The translations under genes and the position numbers were made by a program. Positions 61,381 through 64,000 of a stretch of DNA of 64,000 nt are shown here, piece by piece (positions within the stretch are counted from its first letter, which is position 1; each line of letters starts with the position of its first letter). The stretch covers positions 62,001-126,000 of the forward strand of contig NZ_JBGOSH010000001.1 of assembly GCF_041537925.1 (NCBI RefSeq). The letters run 5' to 3'. The notes under the pieces are model-generated. The model worked only from the letters and a program-made list of their open reading frames with translations, had not been told where the DNA came from and made no database searches. Origin of the DNA: Ruegeria_C sp041537925 (GTDB lineage: Bacteria > Pseudomonadota > Alphaproteobacteria > Rhodobacterales > Rhodobacteraceae).

Positions 61381-62736
61381 TCACGCCGCGTCCAGCGCGC
61401 ATTGCTCCAGCCAGCCCTGCCAGGCCGCCTTGGCGCGATCGGTATAGGCCTTGTAGCGGTCCTTGCGGCCGCGACGGCCGCCCTTGAGACCCTCGACCGG
61501 GCGGAACAGGCCGAAATTGACGTTCATCGGCTGGAACGTCTTGACCTCGGCACCACCGGTGATGTGATGGATCAGCGCACCCATGGCGCTGTCTTGTGGG
61601 GCGGTGGGCAGGGCGTGACCCAGAATGTCTGCCGCCGCCAACCGCCCGGCCAGCAGACCCATGGCCGCACTTTCTACATAGCCCTCGACGCCGGTGATCT
61701 GCCCGGCAAAGCGGATGTTCGGACGTGAGCGCAGCCGCATCCGGTCATCCAGCAGGGTGGGGGAGTTTATGAACGTGTTGCGATGAATGCCGCCCAGCCG
61801 CGCGAAACTGGCGTTTTCAAGCCCGGGGATCATCCGGAACACATCCGTCTGCGCGCCGTATTTCATCTTGGTCTGAAAGCCCACGATGTTGAACAGCGTG
61901 CCAAGTGCGTTGTCGCGGCGCAGCTGCACCACTGCATGGGCTTTCACATCAGGTTGATGGGGGTTGGTCAGGCCCACGGGCTTCATCGGCCCGTGGCGCA
62001 GGGTCTCGCGGCCGCGTTCGGCCATCACCTCGATCGGCAGGCAGCCGTCGAAGTAATTGGCGGTTTCGCCCTCGTGGAATTCGGTCTTGTCAGCGGCCAG
62101 CAGCGCGTCGATGAACGCCTCGTACTGGTCGCGGTCCATCGGGCAGTTGAGATAGGCGGTGCGTTCCTCTTCGGTGTCGCCCTTGTCATAGCGCGACTGC
62201 ATCCACGCCTTGTCCATATTGATGCTCTCGGCATAGACGATGGGAGCGATGGCGTCGAAAAAGGCCAACGCCTCGGCTCCGGTCTGGGCCCGGATCGCCG
62301 CGCCAAGGGCAGGCGACGTCAGCGGGCCGGTGGCGAATATCCACTGGCCGGTCTCGGGCAGCTCGTTGATCTCTTCATATGAGACGCTGATATTGGGATG
62401 TGCGAGCAGCCGTGTGGTGACGGTTTCGGCAAAGGGATCGCGATCCACCGCCAAAGCGCCACCCGCCGGCAAGCGGTGCTGATCAGCGCAAGCCATGATC
62501 AGGCCACCCGCCGCGCGCATTTCCCAATGCAGCAAGCCGACGGCGTTTTGTTCGTCATCGTCGGATCGGAAAGAGTTGGAACACACCATCTCACCCAGAT
62601 TGCCAGTCTGATGGGCAAAGGTGCCGACCTTTGGCCGCATCTCATGGATCACGACCTGAACGCCCATTTCCGCCGCCTGCCAAGCCGCCTCGGACCCGGC
62701 CATGCCGCCGCCTACGATATGCAATATCTCTGTCAT
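61381..62736 (-). CDS. trmFO: Methylene-THF:tRNA (uracil-54-C5)-methyltransferase TrmFO
   Basis: 451 residues from ATG 62736 (MTEILHIVGGG). FAD motif GGGMAGSEAAWQAAE, then VCSNSFRSDDDEQNAVGLLHWEM and TGGAEVKTFQPMNVNFGLF. It makes m5U54 in the tRNA T-loop with folate as methyl donor. TrmFO replaces TrmA in many alphaproteobacteria and Gram-positives. Confidence 0.96.
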   Translation of the reverse strand: MTEILHIVGGGMAGSEAAWQAAEMGVQVVIHEMRPKVGTFAHQTGNLGEMVCSNSFRSDDDEQNAVGLLHWEMRAAGGLIMACADQHRLPAGGALAVDRDPFAETVTTRLLAHPNISVSYEEINELPETGQWIFATGPLTSPALGAAIRAQTGAEALAFFDAIAPIVYAESINMDKAWMQSRYDKGDTEEERTAYLNCPMDRDQYEAFIDALLAADKTEFHEGETANYFDGCLPIEVMAERGRETLRHGPMKPVGLTNPHQPDVKAHAVVQLRRDNALGTLFNIVGFQTKMKYGAQTDVFRMIPGLENASFARLGGIHRNTFINSPTLLDDRMRLRSRPNIRFAGQITGVEGYVESAAMGLLAGRLAAADILGHALPTAPQDSAMGALIHHITGGAEVKTFQPMNVNFGLFRPVEGLKGGRRGRKDRYKAYTDRAKAAWQGWLEQCALDAA

Positions 62737-62996
62737 GGCCTGCCACATAGGGCAGGGCGCGCGCGGACGCAACGCTGCCAGCTACCGTCAGAACCGAATT
62801 GTCAGGAGGAGGAGGATTTGGGGTCGCTGCGGCGGGAATGTCGAAGTCAGCGAGAGAACTGACCAGGAGGGACCTTCCACCTACAACGACCCAAAACTAT
62901 CCTTGGCTTTCGCCATGCCCAAGCATTGACACAGTCTTGCCCAGATTAAAAGTGCGAATATCGAAACAATGCTAAAAAAAATGTGAGACGTTCCCT

Positions 62997-63782
62997 TTAT
63001 TGGCTCCAATCGGGGGGTCTTTTTTCGATAAAGGCGGCAATACCCTCTTCGGTATCACGATGCAGCATGTTTTCAACCATGACGTTTCCGGTGTGGGCAT
63101 AGGCCTGATCCAGCGGCAACTGAAGCTGCTCGTAAAAGGCGCGTTTGCCAATTTTCACAGCCACACCAAGCTTTTGGGCCAAGGTCTGGGCCAGCACGTT
63201 GGTCTCGTCGGCCAGCCTGTCGGCAGGCACGGCGCGGTTGATTAGCCCCAACTCGGCGGCGCGAGCGGCGTCGATGAACTGGCCGGTCGTGAGCATTTCG
63301 AACGCCTGCTTGCGAGGGATGTTGCGGGTGAGGGCGACCATAGGTGTTGAACAGAACAGGCCGATATTGACGCCATTGACCCCGAATCGGGTGTCCTCGG
63401 CGGCGATGGCCAGATCGCAGGTCGCCACCAGCTGGCAACCAGCGGCAGTGGCGATGCCATGGACCTGCGCGATCACCGGTTGCGGGATCGACTGCACGGT
63501 CATCATCATGTGCGCGCAGCGGTCGAACAGATCCTTGAAATAGGCCTTGCCGCCATCCTCGGACTGTCGGCCCGCCGTCATCTGCTTCAGATCATGGCCA
63601 GCGCAGAAGGCCTTGCCCGCACCCGACAGGATCACCGCGCGCACAGTCTTGTCCTCGGCGATCTGCTCCAGCGCGTCTTGCAGCGCGGCCAGCATCTCGT
63701 CCGACAGCGCATTGAGTCGCTCGGGCGCGTTCAGGTGCAGATGCGCCACCGCATCTTTGTCATGTCGTTCCAAAATTGCCAT
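62997..63782 (-). CDS. Enoyl-CoA hydratase/isomerase-family protein
   Basis: 261 residues from ATG 63782. Crotonase oxyanion-hole motif AGKAFCAGHDLKQM and VHGIATAAGCQLVATCDLAIA; one active-site glutamate normally present is replaced within IATAAGCQL, as in ECHDC3-like proteins, so hydratase activity is uncertain. Monocistronic, divergent from a thioesterase-like gene by 57 bp. Confidence 0.85.
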   Translation of the reverse strand: MAILERHDKDAVAHLHLNAPERLNALSDEMLAALQDALEQIAEDKTVRAVILSGAGKAFCAGHDLKQMTAGRQSEDGGKAYFKDLFDRCAHMMMTVQSIPQPVIAQVHGIATAAGCQLVATCDLAIAAEDTRFGVNGVNIGLFCSTPMVALTRNIPRKQAFEMLTTGQFIDAARAAELGLINRAVPADRLADETNVLAQTLAQKLGVAVKIGKRAFYEQLQLPLDQAYAHTGNVMVENMLHRDTEEGIAAFIEKRPPDWSQ

Positions 63783-63839
63783 CTTGTCCTCACCCCTGTT
63801 CCGGGCCAACTCTATGCGGCAGCAGGGCGGAGGGGAAGC

Positions 63840-64000
63840 ATGTCACTGAAGATGAACAAGGAAGAACTCGCGGACTACCTGGCCGAGGTCTTTCCGCAGG
63901 TGCGCGAGGATTTTGCGATTGATGCCCTCTCCGAAGATTGCGTGACAATGCGACTGCTCACGGCAAACCGGCATTTGCGACCTGGTGGAACGGTGTCCGG
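63840..64000 (+). CDS. PaaI-type hot-dog thioesterase, 5' end (partial)
   Basis: 54 residues before the window edge, from ATG 63840. LADYLAEVFPQVREDF and the segment NRHLRPGGTVSG match the N-terminus of small PaaI-family thioesterases common in roseobacters. The rest lies outside the window, so the active-site region is not seen. Confidence 0.75.
   Translation, partial: MSLKMNKEELADYLAEVFPQVREDFAIDALSEDCVTMRLLTANRHLRPGGTVS

Overview
The window is GC-rich alphaproteobacterial chromosome, almost certainly from the Rhodobacteraceae (Roseobacter group). Evidence for this is the neighbouring CtrA and SciP cell-cycle regulators, lpxI in place of lpxH, a DUF1127 microprotein next to a GcvA-type LysR gene, a B12-dependent ribonucleotide reductase, and the gene order frr-uppS-cdsA-dxr-rseP-bamA-ompH-fabZ-lpxA-lpxI-lpxB. 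No rRNA, CRISPR array, phage or recognisable insertion sequence is present; there is one tRNA (Pro, TGG).

Layout. 1-356 is the 3' end of pyrH. 613-4048 is an arginine/citrulline-to-proline operon (arginase, CtlX, ornithine cyclodeaminase) with a divergent Lrp-type regulator. 4049-5097 holds an overlapping DsbB/YqaA membrane pair. 5489-8607 encodes a secreted coiled-coil protein with six near-identical 198-bp repeats, followed by a TAXI-type solute-binding protein. After the tRNA, 8938-17573 is a LysR gene divergent from a tightly overlapping MttB-like / two DMGDH-like / class III aminotransferase operon that looks like a stepwise demethylation and deamination route for a betaine. Then come a lipoprotein, nrdJ, a structured non-coding segment ending in a strong terminator, an EF-hand protein, a second MttB homologue with a small upstream ORF, a beta-barrel protein and an aminotransferase.

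28077-32724 contains a cysteine-codon-rich leader ORF, cysS, cimA, a methyltransferase and a squalene/phytoene-synthase-fold protein. 32959-38871 is a mixed set: MFS transporter, AlkA glycosylase, hydrolase, ABM and VOC proteins, pseudouridine synthase, HNH nuclease, DUF1127 and LysR. 39174-50942 is the envelope and lipid A supercluster. 50950-57773 carries mnmA, sciP, ctrA, ligA and recG. Behind recG lies a 39-residue membrane microprotein preceded by an alphaproteobacterial LexA-type site. The rest holds marC, a NifU-like protein, hisI, gluQ, a methyltransferase, trmFO, an enoyl-CoA hydratase and the start of a PaaI-type thioesterase.

The most interesting points are the apparent cysteine-responsive leader peptide before cysS, the putative SOS-controlled microprotein after recG, the betaine operon whose gene order matches the expected order of reactions, and the unexplained RNA-like segment after nrdJ. 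All assignments come from reading motifs, lengths and context by eye; no database search was run.
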